DNA from: Luteimonas terricola
GTDB taxonomy: Bacteria; Pseudomonadota; Gammaproteobacteria; Xanthomonadales; Xanthomonadaceae
NCBI RefSeq assembly: GCF_004352845.1
Contig: NZ_SJRX01000002.1
Coordinates: 310,001-374,000 of the forward strand
DNA length: 64,000 nucleotides
Direction of reading: 5' to 3'
The notes beneath the pieces were generated by a model, which worked only from the letters and a program-made list of their open reading frames with translations, had not been told where the DNA came from and did no database searches. Below are positions 46,138 through 54,997 of the stretch, piece by piece; position 1 is the stretch's first letter; every line of letters begins with the position of its first letter. Position numbers and translations under genes: made by a program.

Positions 46138-46823
46138 TGCCTCGATCCACCCCGCGTTGCCTGGGCCGCCTGGGCCTGGCCGCACTGTTCGCCATCGCCG
46201 CGATCGCCATTCCCGCCGCGTCCGCCGCGCCGCAGGTCGTGATCTACCGCTGCACCGACGCCAGCGGCGCCCTCACCGTGCAGAACGACGAGCCCTGCCC
46301 GGCCGGCAGCCAACAGCAACGCACGGTGGTGGATCCCCCACCCCCGATGCCGGCCTACGTGCCGCAGACACCGCCACCCGCAGCGCCCGCACCGGCGCCG
46401 GCCGCGGAGCCCGCCACGACGGCCGCGCCAGCCGCGCCGGACCGGCCGGACGCACCGCCACCCGCGCGCATCGCCGACGCCGACCGCCTGCCCCCGCCGC
46501 CGATCTTCCGCTGCCACACCCCCGGCAACGACCGCTACATCAGCGAGTCCTCCGAGCCCCAGCCGCGCTGCGTAGCGCTGCAGACCGTCGGCATCAACGG
46601 CGACCCCAGCCTCGCGGCGGGCGCCGCCTGTGAATGGCAGTACGACCGCTGCGAACGCGTCCCCGACGGCGAGGCCTGCGACGGCTGGCGCCAGCGCGGG
46701 CGCGAGATCGAATCGGGCTGGCGCTACGCCCGCGGCGACGCCAAGGCGCCGCTGCAGGAAGAGTTCGCACGCGTGGCGACGATCCTCGGCGACACCACCT
46801 GCGGGCTGCCCGGCTCACCCTAG
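46137..46823 (+). CDS. DUF4124 domain-containing exported protein (tandem paralogue)
   Basis: 228 residues. ATG at 46137 overlaps the upstream stop codon by one base. Signal peptide LGRLGLAALFAIAAIAIPAASA, then DUF4124 (VVIYRCTDASGALTVQNDEPC), a Pro/Ala-rich linker, and a second domain with the same Cys spacing as its neighbour (PIFRCHTPGNDRYISESS; CEWQYDRCERVPDGEAC). The two genes share architecture throughout, so they arose by duplication and have since diverged. It converges on effector C with one base between stop codons. Function unknown; disulfide-bonded periplasmic protein is the most that can be said. Confidence 0.8.
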   Translation: MPRSTPRCLGRLGLAALFAIAAIAIPAASAAPQVVIYRCTDASGALTVQNDEPCPAGSQQQRTVVDPPPPMPAYVPQTPPPAAPAPAPAAEPATTAAPAAPDRPDAPPPARIADADRLPPPPIFRCHTPGNDRYISESSEPQPRCVALQTVGINGDPSLAAGAACEWQYDRCERVPDGEACDGWRQRGREIESGWRYARGDAKAPLQEEFARVATILGDTTCGLPGSP

Positions 46824-46824
46824 G

Positions 46825-48348
46825 TCAAAAGATCGCGGGCGCCGGCTGCTGCGTCAGCCCGCGCTCCGGCACGCGCGGGACGACCGAAAGTCCGGGGCTG
46901 AGACTTTCCAGCTGGCGTGCACTCTCGGCCAACGGCTGCGCCAGCGCCGGCACGGTGTCCACCCACGCCCGCCGCTGCGCCGGATCGTGCAGCGCTCCCT
47001 CCACTGCGAACATCCGGCGGCCGCTGTCTCCTGCGACGACGTGGTCGATGTCCCGCAGCCCCTCGCGCCCGGCCGTCGCCGCCAGCGCCGCGGCCAGGCG
47101 CTCGCTGCCGGCGTCGGGCGTGCGTCCCAGGCGCGCATCGAGCGCACGCACCCCGTCCAGCGCCTGCCGGAACAGCGCATGGCCGGGATGGCCCGGTTCA
47201 TGAAGCGGCGAGGCCGCGACGCCCGGCATCGGCATGGCCATCGAGGCCGGGGACGGGAACCGGTATTCGAAGCGCGCTGCCAGCGCCTCGTCACGCGGCA
47301 TCGCGTCGGTGCAGGGATCGACCACCACGCAAAGCCGCTCGCGCACGTAGCGCTCGCCGGGTGCCGAGGCCCCGATGGCGAAGAGGCCGAACATCGCCTG
47401 CTCGGACCGATGGATGACGCTCATGGCCGGGTCGTCCGGAACCTCCCGCATGGACAGCAGCGGGCGATCCGTCAGCGAATTGAGATAGCCGACCACCACG
47501 TTGCCGGAGCGGATCTCCAGCCCGTTCGCGCGGTTGCCGCCGCCCACGTCGGAGTGCGCACCCGCCACGGTGCTGCGGCCGAAGCGGCCGTCCGCCGTGA
47601 CGCCGTCGCCGATCATCGTGGTGTACGGGAACAGCCGTCGCAGCTCGTCACCAGCCAGCAGCGAATAGCCGGAGATCACGGAGGGCGGGAGGCGGAGGTC
47701 GTAGTGCTTCGGCAGGCTGGTCGAGACAGGATCGAACAGGGCGACTGCATGCGCGGTTTGGCCTGGCGGTACCAGCGGTGGGCGCGGACTGGATGCGATC
47801 AACTCGCCGTTCCCGTCCTTGTGGAAGCCCAGGCCGGTGGGGTCGAGGATGCCGTGGCGTTCCACGAGTCGCGCGAAGCCCGGGATCAGCGTGGCGCCGC
47901 GGCTGTAGCCGATGGAGGCGATGTGGATTTCGGCGTTGGGGTTTTCCTGGAGCCAGATTCTTGCCTGACGGGCAAACTGCAGATAAGCATCAATGATGCG
48001 GTCGTCGTAGCTGAAGGCCGCCACGCTGTCGAGGGTACGGACGATGGGGTTGCGTTGGGTGCCCGGCCCTGCGGTATAGCCGCCAGCGATGCGCTCCTCC
48101 CCGAGTTTCTTTAAGCCCTGTACCTCCCGGTGATTCACGCCGACATTAGTGGATATCTGGCTCTCCCGTTCAACGTCTTGACCGCTACCGTCGAAGCTTG
48201 CGAAGTACAAATAGCTGTTCGGGTTGTCGCTCTGATAGAGGATGGGGACTTGCATCCCTGCCAGATCTTGTCGTGCTGCCTCATACGTTGCTAGCTTCTC
48301 GGCACTGGCTTCATGCGTGCCAATGCCTCCAACCTTCCCGCCTCCCAT
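46825..48348 (-). CDS. Type IV secretion effector C: DUF2235 phospholipase-like domain with XVIPCD tail
   Basis: 507 residues, no signal peptide. Residues about 45-350 are a DUF2235 alpha/beta hydrolase, the family of the Tle1 type VI phospholipases: YFASFDGSGQD (49-58), the nucleophile elbow IGYSRGATL with Ser149, acid Asp206 in ALFDPVST, and GAHSDVGGG with His265. Residues about 385-485 form a full XVIPCD: HPGHALFRQALDGVRALDARLG, SERLAAALAATA, LRDIDHVVAG, MFAVEGALHDPAQRRAWVDT. An AGGAG site lies about 11 bases upstream of the ATG. The lipoprotein gene 28 bp upstream is the likely antidote. Predicted to attack phospholipids of rival cells after delivery by the Xanthomonadales T4SS; the toxic activity is inferred. 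Confidence 0.88.
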   Translation of the reverse strand: MGGGKVGGIGTHEASAEKLATYEAARQDLAGMQVPILYQSDNPNSYLYFASFDGSGQDVERESQISTNVGVNHREVQGLKKLGEERIAGGYTAGPGTQRNPIVRTLDSVAAFSYDDRIIDAYLQFARQARIWLQENPNAEIHIASIGYSRGATLIPGFARLVERHGILDPTGLGFHKDGNGELIASSPRPPLVPPGQTAHAVALFDPVSTSLPKHYDLRLPPSVISGYSLLAGDELRRLFPYTTMIGDGVTADGRFGRSTVAGAHSDVGGGNRANGLEIRSGNVVVGYLNSLTDRPLLSMREVPDDPAMSVIHRSEQAMFGLFAIGASAPGERYVRERLCVVVDPCTDAMPRDEALAARFEYRFPSPASMAMPMPGVAASPLHEPGHPGHALFRQALDGVRALDARLGRTPDAGSERLAAALAATAGREGLRDIDHVVAGDSGRRMFAVEGALHDPAQRRAWVDTVPALAQPLAESARQLESLSPGLSVVPRVPERGLTQQPAPAIF

Positions 48349-48376
48349 GGCAAGCTTCTCCTTTTTCTACAATCAG

Positions 48377-49015
48377 CTAGAACGTCTCCGTGTGCGCCAG
48401 GATCAGGTCGTTTCGCATATCGCTGTAGCGGTTGCCGGGAATGAGCGGCTCACGCAGCGGAATCATCGCCAGCATGTACACATTGACCGTACGGTCATTG
48501 ATCTCGAGGTGTATGTCCGGACTTCCGAATGTCGCGTACAGCGGAATGTCCTCGCGCGGCACGTTGTGCCGCACCAGTTCATCCTTGAAAATTTTTCCGA
48601 AGTCGATCTTCGTCTCGTGCGCGACGCCGTCCTTGGACGTCCAACTCAGCTTCGCCGGCGGCGGGAAGTTGTGGAAGCCAAGCTGGCCTCCCAACCAGTT
48701 CTTGCGGTAATCCGGACCAATGCTGGCCGACGACCGCTGCAACACATCGGGATCGTCCATCGCCTGCACCCGGCCGTCATACATCACCTTGCAGCCATAG
48801 GTATCAAAGCAATGCACGCCCAAGTTGTGCTTCTTGAACTTCAGCGGCCACGGCGAGAAAAGATCATCGGGCGAACCCGCAGCCTCGTGTGACCCGGCGT
48901 CACCGCTGGCGTCGGCAATACTCATGGCGGTCTGGCATCCCTGCAGCAGTAAAGTCGCGGCGAGCGCGATGGCGAGTGCGGCGGCCGTTGGCGCGGACTT
49001 GCGATGTCGTTTCAT
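48377..49015 (-). CDS. Lipoprotein, candidate immunity protein for effector C
   Basis: 212 residues from the ATG at 49015, chosen for the lipoprotein signal MKRHRKSAPTAAALAIALAA with lipobox LLLQGC (Cys27). The mature part includes DDLFSPWPLKFKKHNLGVHCFDTYGC with two cysteines, WLGGQLGFHNFPPPAKLSW, and a C-terminal NVYMLAMIPLREPLIPGNRY. I do not recognise a named domain. It lies directly upstream of the DUF2235/XVIPCD effector in the same transcript, mirroring the immunity-effector order of the other two pairs. Base composition is lower in GC than the flanking genes. The inference is that it blocks the phospholipase in the periplasm; an alternative is an accessory lipoprotein unrelated to immunity. 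Confidence 0.72.
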   Translation of the reverse strand: MKRHRKSAPTAAALAIALAATLLLQGCQTAMSIADASGDAGSHEAAGSPDDLFSPWPLKFKKHNLGVHCFDTYGCKVMYDGRVQAMDDPDVLQRSSASIGPDYRKNWLGGQLGFHNFPPPAKLSWTSKDGVAHETKIDFGKIFKDELVRHNVPREDIPLYATFGSPDIHLEINDRTVNVYMLAMIPLREPLIPGNRYSDMRNDLILAHTETF

Positions 49016-49115
49016 GGCGCTTCCCTGCACGATGTCGGACCGGTTTACAACGGGCCGCATCCGCATGCAAGCCTTCGCATGCCTTGCAGGTCACGAAACG
49101 CGCGTCGGGCTTTTC

Positions 49116-49526
49116 CTAAGCGCGGGCTTCGACATAGCGCTTGAAGCTGTCGAGGATCGCCTGCCAGCCATCGCGCTGCATCTCCACCGGGTTCTCCGAT
49201 TCGGCGTCGAACGCGGTGCTTACCAGCACGCCGCCGGGACTTTCCGAGAACGTCGTCGCCACCTCGCGGCCATCGTCCATCCTGTACTCGATGGCCTGTT
49301 TCGGCGCCACGCGGGTGTACGTGCCCTCGAAGTCGAAGCCCGCGCTGCCGTCCTTCGCCTCCATGCGCGAAGAGAAGCGACCGCCATCCCGCAGATCCAC
49401 GTTGCTCCGAGTGGTGTGCCAGTCCTCGCTGGCCGCGTTCCATCGTTCGATATCGGCGGGAGTGTTCCACGCGTCCCAGACAAGGTCGACGGACGCGTCG
49501 ACCAGGGTTTCGATGGTGATCCTCAT
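49116..49526 (-). CDS. SRPBCC/AHSA1-family protein
   Basis: 136 residues with the ATG at 49526, chosen because GGAGG lies 5 bases upstream; a GTG four codons earlier is less likely. START-like fold of the AHSA1 (activator of Hsp90 ATPase homologue 1) group: ITIETLVDASVDLVWDAWNTPADIERWN at the start, GFDFEGTYTRVAPKQAIEYRMDDGR in the middle, and a closing GWQAILDSFKRYVEA helix. These bacterial single-domain proteins bind small hydrophobic ligands, but specific functions are rarely known. It stands alone between effector C and the slipin gene. Confidence 0.88.
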   Translation of the reverse strand: MRITIETLVDASVDLVWDAWNTPADIERWNAASEDWHTTRSNVDLRDGGRFSSRMEAKDGSAGFDFEGTYTRVAPKQAIEYRMDDGREVATTFSESPGGVLVSTAFDAESENPVEMQRDGWQAILDSFKRYVEARA

Positions 49527-49601
49527 GGCATCCTCCACGTGAGCGGGCCTGATCCGAATTCGACTCCAGACGATACGCCCGCGGTCACGTCCCGGTCGCC
49601 C

Positions 49602-50363
49602 TCAGCCGCGCCCGCCGCGCAGCCGCTCCAGCATCGGCTCGATCAGGTCCATCGGCAGCGGGAACACGATCGTCGAACTCTTCTCGCCCGCGATCTCGGT
49701 GAGCGTCTGCAGGTAGCGCAGCTGGATCGCGCGCGGATCGCCGGCCAGCAGCTTCGCCGCTTCGACCAGCTTCGCAGCCGCCTGCTGCTCGCCCTCGGCG
49801 TGGATCACCTTCGCGCGACGCACGCGCTCGGCCTCGGCCTGCCTGGCGATCGCGCGCACCATGGTCTCGTTGAGGTCGATATGCTTGATCTCGACGTTGG
49901 CGACCTTGATCCCCCAGGCGTCGGTCTGCGCGTCGAGGATGCCGCGGATGTCGTCGTTGAGCTTGTCGCGTTCGACCAGCATCTCGTCGAGTTCGTGCTT
50001 GCCCAGCACCGAGCGCAGCGTGGTCTGCGCCAGCTGGCTGGTGGCCTCGTAGAAGTGTTCGACGTTGATGATCGCCTTCTGCGGGTCGACCACGCGGAAG
50101 TAGACCACCGCGTTGACCTTGACCGAGACGTTGTCGCGCGAGATCACGTCCTGCGCCGGTACGTCCATGACGATGGTGCGCAGGTCCACGCGCACCATCT
50201 GCTGCACCACCGGCACCAGCAGGATCAGCCCGGGTCCCTTCACCTTCCAGAAGCGGCCAAGCTGGAACACCACGCCGCGCTCGTATTCGCGCAACACCTT
50301 GATCGCGCTTGCCAGCAGCACGATCAGGACCAGCAGCACCGGGAAAAACGCGATGGTACTCAT
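49602..50363 (-). CDS. SPFH/band 7 membrane protein, slipin
   Basis: 253 residues. One N-terminal membrane anchor ([16 protein letters not shown]) and a band 7 domain: [60 protein letters not shown], and a coiled-coil stretch rich in Ala, Glu and Arg ([25 protein letters not shown]). It is the bacterial slipin (stomatin-like) type that pairs with an NfeD partner. The start overlaps the NfeD stop by four bases (ATGA), so the two are coupled. Together they form membrane microdomain scaffolds; exact duty is unknown. Confidence 0.94.
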   Translation of the reverse strand: MSTIAFFPVLLVLIVLLASAIKVLREYERGVVFQLGRFWKVKGPGLILLVPVVQQMVRVDLRTIVMDVPAQDVISRDNVSVKVNAVVYFRVVDPQKAIINVEHFYEATSQLAQTTLRSVLGKHELDEMLVERDKLNDDIRGILDAQTDAWGIKVANVEIKHIDLNETMVRAIARQAEAERVRRAKVIHAEGEQQAAAKLVEAAKLLAGDPRAIQLRYLQTLTEIAGEKSSTIVFPLPMDLIEPMLERLRGGRG

Positions 50364-51760
50364 GGCTTGTCTCCTTCGGGCAGGGTGGATTCTTCGGCCG
50401 CCACGGCATCGGGCGCGACGCGCAGCACCAGACCATCGACCACCAGCACGCGCAGTCGCTGGCCGCGCCGCACCGGCGTGGCGCTGTCGGCCTGCCAGGT
50501 CTCGCCGCGGATCGCCACGTGCCCGCGGCCATGGAAGTCGTCGAGCGCGATCGCGCGCTCGCCGAGCAGTTCATCGACCCCGGTGACCACCGGCCGTGTC
50601 CGCGACCGCGCGGCCAGCCACAGCGCCACCATGAACACCAGGCCGCTGGCGACCGCGATGCCGGCGATCAGCCGGCCGGGAACGCCGAAACCCGGATCCT
50701 CGGTATCGAACAGCACCACCGACCCGGCGACCAGCGCCACCAGGCCTCCGATGCCGAGCACCCCGAAGCTCGGCGAGGCGATCTCGCCCACCATCAGCGC
50801 CACGCCCAGCACGATCAGCGCCACGCCGGCGTAGTTCACCGGCAGCACCTGCAGCGCGTACAGCGCCAGCAGCAGGCAGATGCCGCCGACCACGCCCGGC
50901 ACGATCGCCCCCGGGCTGTAGCCCTCGAACAGCAGCCCGTACAACCCGACCAGCAGCAACAGGTAGGCGATCGTGGGTTCGGTGATCACCGACAGCACGC
51001 GGTTGCGCCAGTCGGGCGCCAGCGGCACCACCGTTCGCGAGGCGGTGGACAGGGCCTGGCGGCGATCGCCCAGCTGTACTTCGCGGCCGTCGGCCTGGCG
51101 CAGCAGGTCGTCGATGTCGGTGGCGAGGATGTCCACGACGCCCTGTTCGAGGGCGCGGGTCGCGGTCAGGGTCGCGGCATCGCGCACGGCCGCCTCGGCG
51201 AAATCGACGTTGCGGCCGCGCAGCTCGGCCAGGCTGCGGAGGTAGGCGACGGCATCGTTGACCGCCTTGCGCGACATCGCGCCGTCGTCGCGGCCGCGTT
51301 CGTCACCTGCATCGGGCTCCGGATCCCGGCCCGACGCGCCGCCCAGCGCGATCGGCGTCGCCGCGCCCAGCGACGTCGCCGGCGCCATCGCCGCCAGGTG
51401 GCTCGCGTAGACGATGTACGTCCCGGCGCTGGCCGCGCGCGCGCCCGCCGGGCCGACCCATGCGATCACCGGCACGTCCGAGGCCAGGATGGCGCGATTG
51501 ATGTCGCGGGTCGCCGCATCCAGGCCACCGGGCGTATCGATCCGCAGGATTACCGCAGGTGCCCCGTCGGCGGCGGCGCGCGCCAGGCCGCGGCGCACGT
51601 AGTCGTGGCTGGCCGGGCCGATACCGCCCTGGATGTCCAGCAGCACCACGTCCGCCGCGGCGTCCGTGGCGGGCGCGGCCGTGTGCGCCGGCGGCACCAG
51701 CAACAACGCGAGCGCCATCAGCCCCCACGCCGGAAGGAACATCCATCGGCCCAGCTTCAT
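50360..51760 (-). CDS. NfeD family membrane-bound ClpP-class serine protease
   Basis: 466 residues from the ATG at 51760, chosen for the signal peptide [22 protein letters not shown]. Residues 38-230 are a ClpP-like domain: [17 protein letters not shown], the catalytic Ser111 in [11 protein letters not shown] and the probable base Lys165 in AMSRKAVND, as in the Pyrococcus PH1510 long NfeD proteins. Four or five hydrophobic helices follow (about 265-390), then the C-terminal NfeD OB fold ([22 protein letters not shown]). Known homologues cleave their stomatin partner; here the slipin gene is directly downstream and overlapping. Confidence 0.93.
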   Translation of the reverse strand: MKLGRWMFLPAWGLMALALLLVPPAHTAAPATDAAADVVLLDIQGGIGPASHDYVRRGLARAAADGAPAVILRIDTPGGLDAATRDINRAILASDVPVIAWVGPAGARAASAGTYIVYASHLAAMAPATSLGAATPIALGGASGRDPEPDAGDERGRDDGAMSRKAVNDAVAYLRSLAELRGRNVDFAEAAVRDAATLTATRALEQGVVDILATDIDDLLRQADGREVQLGDRRQALSTASRTVVPLAPDWRNRVLSVITEPTIAYLLLLVGLYGLLFEGYSPGAIVPGVVGGICLLLALYALQVLPVNYAGVALIVLGVALMVGEIASPSFGVLGIGGLVALVAGSVVLFDTEDPGFGVPGRLIAGIAVASGLVFMVALWLAARSRTRPVVTGVDELLGERAIALDDFHGRGHVAIRGETWQADSATPVRRGQRLRVLVVDGLVLRVAPDAVAAEESTLPEGDKP

Positions 51761-51889
51761 GGCACGTACCAGACAGCGACGCGACACGCCCAAGCTGGCA
51801 GTACACGCCTTGCGGCGTAAACAAAGTGGCAAGGCCTCGACAGCTTCGAGGAAGCCGGTTGCCTCGCGATCGGCGCTCCCCGACGACGC

Positions 51890-52441
51890 TCAGCCGCCGG
51901 GGCGCAGCTTGATGCCCAGCGCCGGCGCGATCGCGCCCATCGCCTCGTTGTCGCGGCTCAGGGTGATCCAGCCCGCCGTGGTCGCGGTGCCGGTGTCCCA
52001 TATCCACAGGGTGTAACCGTAGGCACGCAGGGCGTCGTAGGCCACCTGCAGCAGGGCGGGGATGCTGGCATCGGCCAGGAATTCGTCGTCGGTCGGATCC
52101 TCGACGCCCCAGTCGAGATCAAGGTTCCAGCGCGCGACGAGTTCGGTGATGCTTTCCACCAGCGCGGCGGCATCGTCGTCGTGGACCTGGAAGCCGGATT
52201 TCCAGTCGATGATGTCCTTCAGCACCCAGGCCGGCTCGAACTCGTCTTCGCCGGCGTCGGCGGTCGCGTCCTGGTAAGCGGCGAACTGCTGCAGCGCGGT
52301 CTCCTCGTCGCCGGGATTGACCAGCAGCAGCAGCTGCCAGACCAGCGTTTCGGTGCCGGCGTCCTCGTCGATCTCCAGGTCGGGGTCGGTGCCGTGGGCG
52401 AAGTTGTCGTCCGGGTCGAATTCGGTGTCGGGCAGGTGCAT
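51890..52441 (-). CDS. Conserved hypothetical protein (possibly DUF6630 family)
   Basis: 183 residues from the ATG at 52441. The protein is acidic and cytoplasmic, with no signal or membrane segment. Recognisable blocks: LVWQLLLLVNPGDEETALQQFAAYQDA (about 35-61), FEPAWVLKDIIDWKSGFQVHDDDAAALVESI, and a C-terminal LWIWDTGTATTAGWITLSRDNEAM. I associate this pattern loosely with DUF6630 proteins of Xanthomonadaceae but am not certain. No catalytic motif is seen. The frame is open well upstream of 52441 but that part is Arg/Ser-rich shadow sequence. It is divergent from the zinc-ribbon SDR gene. Confidence 0.72.
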   Translation of the reverse strand: MHLPDTEFDPDDNFAHGTDPDLEIDEDAGTETLVWQLLLLVNPGDEETALQQFAAYQDATADAGEDEFEPAWVLKDIIDWKSGFQVHDDDAAALVESITELVARWNLDLDWGVEDPTDDEFLADASIPALLQVAYDALRAYGYTLWIWDTGTATTAGWITLSRDNEAMGAIAPALGIKLRPGG

Positions 52442-52604
52442 GGCGGGGGTCGTCGGGTGGCCGGGCGCACAGGATAAGCGCAGGGGGCGTGGGCGGAGGC
52501 GTTCGCGCCTGGGCCGACAGCCGCGACACCCCCGAGGAGGCGCCTGGGCGGCACGCGACCGCCTGCCGCTGTCGTTTGCGCCCCCGAGCCCGCAAACTAA
52601 GTGC

Positions 52605-54206
52605 ATGACCACGACCTCTCCGGGCGCATCCGACGCCCGCGCCGACCTGCCCGACGCTACGCTCGAAGCCCGCCTGCGGGACGCGACCGACCTCCTTGAA
52701 ACCGTCGCGGCCGAGCACGCGCTGCTCGACGTGCTGGACGATGCCACCCGCGAGCGGCTGCACCGCGCGCTCGCCGCGCTGCACGCGCCCGTCGACCCGG
52801 TCGCGCGCCGCCAGCGCCGCAAGCAGCAGAAGCGCAGCCGCGTGCAGGCGAAGAACGAGCGCGACGATGCGATCCTCGACGCCACCGGCATCCGCACGCT
52901 GCGCCGGCAGCCGGTGTTCACCACGCCGAACTACTTCCCGCCGACGGGCTTCGAGGCCAACGATCTCGACGCCGACGTGCCGCCTCACCACGAGGCCCTG
53001 GAGCCGCAGCACTGCTATGTGTGCAAGCGCAAGTACACGCTGATCCACCATTTCTACGACCAGTTGTGCCCGGAGTGCGCGGAGTTCAACTTCGCCAAGC
53101 GCACCGAGCTCACCGACCTGCGCGGGCGCGTGGCGCTGCTCACCGGCGGCCGGGTCAAGATCGGCTACCAGGCCGGGCTGAAGCTGCTGCGCTGCGGCGC
53201 GCGGCTGATCGTGACCACGCGCTTCCCGCGAGACTCGGCGGCGCGCTACGCCGACGAGCCGGACTTCGCGGAGTGGCAGGACCGGCTGGAGATCTTCGGC
53301 CTCGACCTGCGCCACACGCCCAGCGTGGAAGCGTTCTGCAGCGAGCTGCTGGCCACCCACGACCGCCTGGACTTCATCATCAACAACGCCTGCCAGACCG
53401 TGCGCCGCCCGCCGGGGTTCTACACCCACATGATGGCGGCGGAAAGCGCGGCGCTGCACGACGCGCCGGAACACCAGCGGCGCCTGCTCGGCCGCTACGA
53501 AGGCCTGCGCGCGGACGCGCTGCTGCCGGAAGGCGAGCGCACGGCGCTGGCCGGCCGCGACCTCCGCCACGAAGCCGCCGCGGGCCTGACCCGCGCCGCC
53601 GAGCTGTCGCAGGTGCCGCTGCTGGCCGAGGAGCTGCTCGGCCAGTCGCACCTGTTCCCGGAGGGGCGCCTGGACCAGGACCTGCAGCAGGTCGACCTGC
53701 GCGGCCGCAATTCATGGCGGCTGCTGATGGACGAGGTGCCGTCGGTGGAACTGCTGGAAGTGCAGCTGGTAAACGCCATCGCGCCGTTCCTGATCAACGC
53801 ACGGCTCAAGCCCCTGATGCTGCGCACGCGCGACGGCAGCCCGCCCACGCGCGACCGCCACATCGTCAACGTGTCGGCGGTGGAGGGCCAGTTCTACCGC
53901 AACTTCAAGACCACCCGGCACCCGCACACCAACATGGCCAAGGCCGCGCTGAACATGATGACGCGCACTTCGGCCGCCGATTACCAGGGCGACGGCATCC
54001 ACATGAACAGCGTCGACACCGGCTGGGTGACCGATGAGGATCCGGTGGAGATCGCCGCGCGCAAGACCATCGAGGAACGCTTCCACCCGCCGCTGGACAT
54101 CGTCGATGGCGCGGCGCGGATCGTCGATCCGATCATCGCCGGCTTGAACACCGGCGAGCACGTCTGGGGGCAGTTCCTGAAGGACTATCGGCCGACGGAC
54201 TGGTAG
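52605..54206 (+). CDS. Short-chain dehydrogenase/reductase-like protein with N-terminal zinc-ribbon
   Basis: 533 residues, about twice a normal SDR. Residues 18-90 are helical and end in a basic stretch (ARRQRRKQQKRSRV). Residues about 137-158 carry CYVC and CPEC, a four-cysteine zinc-ribbon-like motif. From about 172 an SDR Rossmann fold begins (VALLTGGRVKIGYQAGLKLL, a TGGxxxIGxxxG variant; FIINNACQT). The SDR region is interrupted by an Ala/Leu/Glu-rich insert at about 290-370. It resumes with VELLEVQLVNAIAPFLINA and HIVNVSAVEGQF. Where YxxxK is expected before AALNMMTR the sequence is HTNMAK, so the catalytic Tyr is replaced. Activity may therefore be altered or absent. Function unknown. 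Confidence 0.85.
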   Translation: MTTTSPGASDARADLPDATLEARLRDATDLLETVAAEHALLDVLDDATRERLHRALAALHAPVDPVARRQRRKQQKRSRVQAKNERDDAILDATGIRTLRRQPVFTTPNYFPPTGFEANDLDADVPPHHEALEPQHCYVCKRKYTLIHHFYDQLCPECAEFNFAKRTELTDLRGRVALLTGGRVKIGYQAGLKLLRCGARLIVTTRFPRDSAARYADEPDFAEWQDRLEIFGLDLRHTPSVEAFCSELLATHDRLDFIINNACQTVRRPPGFYTHMMAAESAALHDAPEHQRRLLGRYEGLRADALLPEGERTALAGRDLRHEAAAGLTRAAELSQVPLLAEELLGQSHLFPEGRLDQDLQQVDLRGRNSWRLLMDEVPSVELLEVQLVNAIAPFLINARLKPLMLRTRDGSPPTRDRHIVNVSAVEGQFYRNFKTTRHPHTNMAKAALNMMTRTSAADYQGDGIHMNSVDTGWVTDEDPVEIAARKTIEERFHPPLDIVDGAARIVDPIIAGLNTGEHVWGQFLKDYRPTDW

Positions 54207-54255
54207 CCCGCCCCGGGCCCGTGCCCGCTGACAGCGCGGGACGGGCCGGGATAGC

Positions 54256-54594
54256 TCAGGCCGCGGTCGTGTCCTTGATGGTCGTGGCCGGGCCGTTGGA
54301 CTGCACCGAGGCGATGCCCTTGTCGCGCGCATCCTCGGAGCTGTACATCTGGCTGTTGCCGATCACCTGGTGGTTGGCGGCCTTGAGCAGGAAGTAGGGC
54401 TTGCCGTTGCTGGCCTCCTTCTTCTCGTAGCGCGCCGCATCGGGCGAGTTCTTCTGCACCGAAGCGATGCCGGTGTGCACCGAATCCATCGCCTTGTAGC
54501 GCTCGCTGGTGAGGATGGTTTCGCCGTTGCCGGCCTTGAGCACGAACTGGAACTGCCCGTCCGAGGTCTTCGAAATCTGGTACCAAGCTGCCAT
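54256..54594 (-). CDS. UPF0339 (DUF1508, YegP-like) tandem-repeat protein
   Basis: 112 residues made of two copies of the DUF1508 fold. Repeat 1 is at about 3-50 (WYQISKTSDGQFQFVLKAGNGETILTSERY, then GIASVQKNSP) and repeat 2 at about 56-100 (ASNGKPYFLLKAANHQVIGNSQMYSS, then GIASVQSNGP). Small soluble beta-rich proteins of this family are widespread in proteobacteria and often stress-induced, but the function is not established. The ATG at 54594 gives the canonical start MAAWYQISK. Followed on the other strand by a receptor remnant. Confidence 0.93.
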   Translation of the reverse strand: MAAWYQISKTSDGQFQFVLKAGNGETILTSERYKAMDSVHTGIASVQKNSPDAARYEKKEASNGKPYFLLKAANHQVIGNSQMYSSEDARDKGIASVQSNGPATTIKDTTAA

Positions 54595-54684
54595 GTCGAC
54601 TCCTTTGTCCGATCGATCCGCGATCCGCCGCGGCCGTTCCAACATACACGCCACGCTGCCCGGTTCAAGGCTGCATGAGCCCAG

Positions 54685-54990
54685 CTGGTCGAGCGCAGCG
54701 AAAGCTTCAAGTCCCTGGTCGGCCGCGTGGTCGGCGACTACGCCTTCAGCGACGACCTGCGCGGCTACGCCTCGCTGTCGCGCGGCCGGCGCCCGAACGT
54801 GGTCAACCTCCACGTGCTATCGAGCGAAATCATCGACGACGAGACCGTGACCAGCGCCGAGCTCGGCCTCAAGGGCACGGCGCTGGACGGCCGCTTCCTG
54901 TACGACGTCGCCGCCTACCACTGCGAATACACCAACTTCCAGGCCACCGTGCGCGACGACGACAGCCTGCGCTACGTGCAGCAGGCCGTG
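54685..54990 (+). pseudogene. Remnant of a TonB-dependent outer-membrane receptor
   Basis: In one plus-strand frame this stretch reads as about 100 residues of a TonB-dependent receptor barrel: VGRVVGDYAFSDDLRGYASL, SRGRRPNVVNLHVLSSEI, TVTSAELGLKGTALDGRFLY, DVAAYHCEYTNFQATV. The alternating strand/turn pattern and the DDLRGYASLSRGRRPN turn are typical. There is no plug domain, no signal peptide, no start codon with ribosome site and no C-terminal aromatic residue; the frame breaks at both ends. It is a relic of a gene of normally 700 or more residues, left between UPF0339 and UPF0149 genes. Confidence 0.75.
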
Positions 54991-54997
54991 GCGTCCG

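Noticed and set aside
51896-52590. Extended reading of the hypothetical protein upstream to 52924
   Set aside because: The added part is Arg/Ser/Cys-rich and overlaps the start of the divergent SDR gene; the ATG at 52441 gives a coherent acidic protein.
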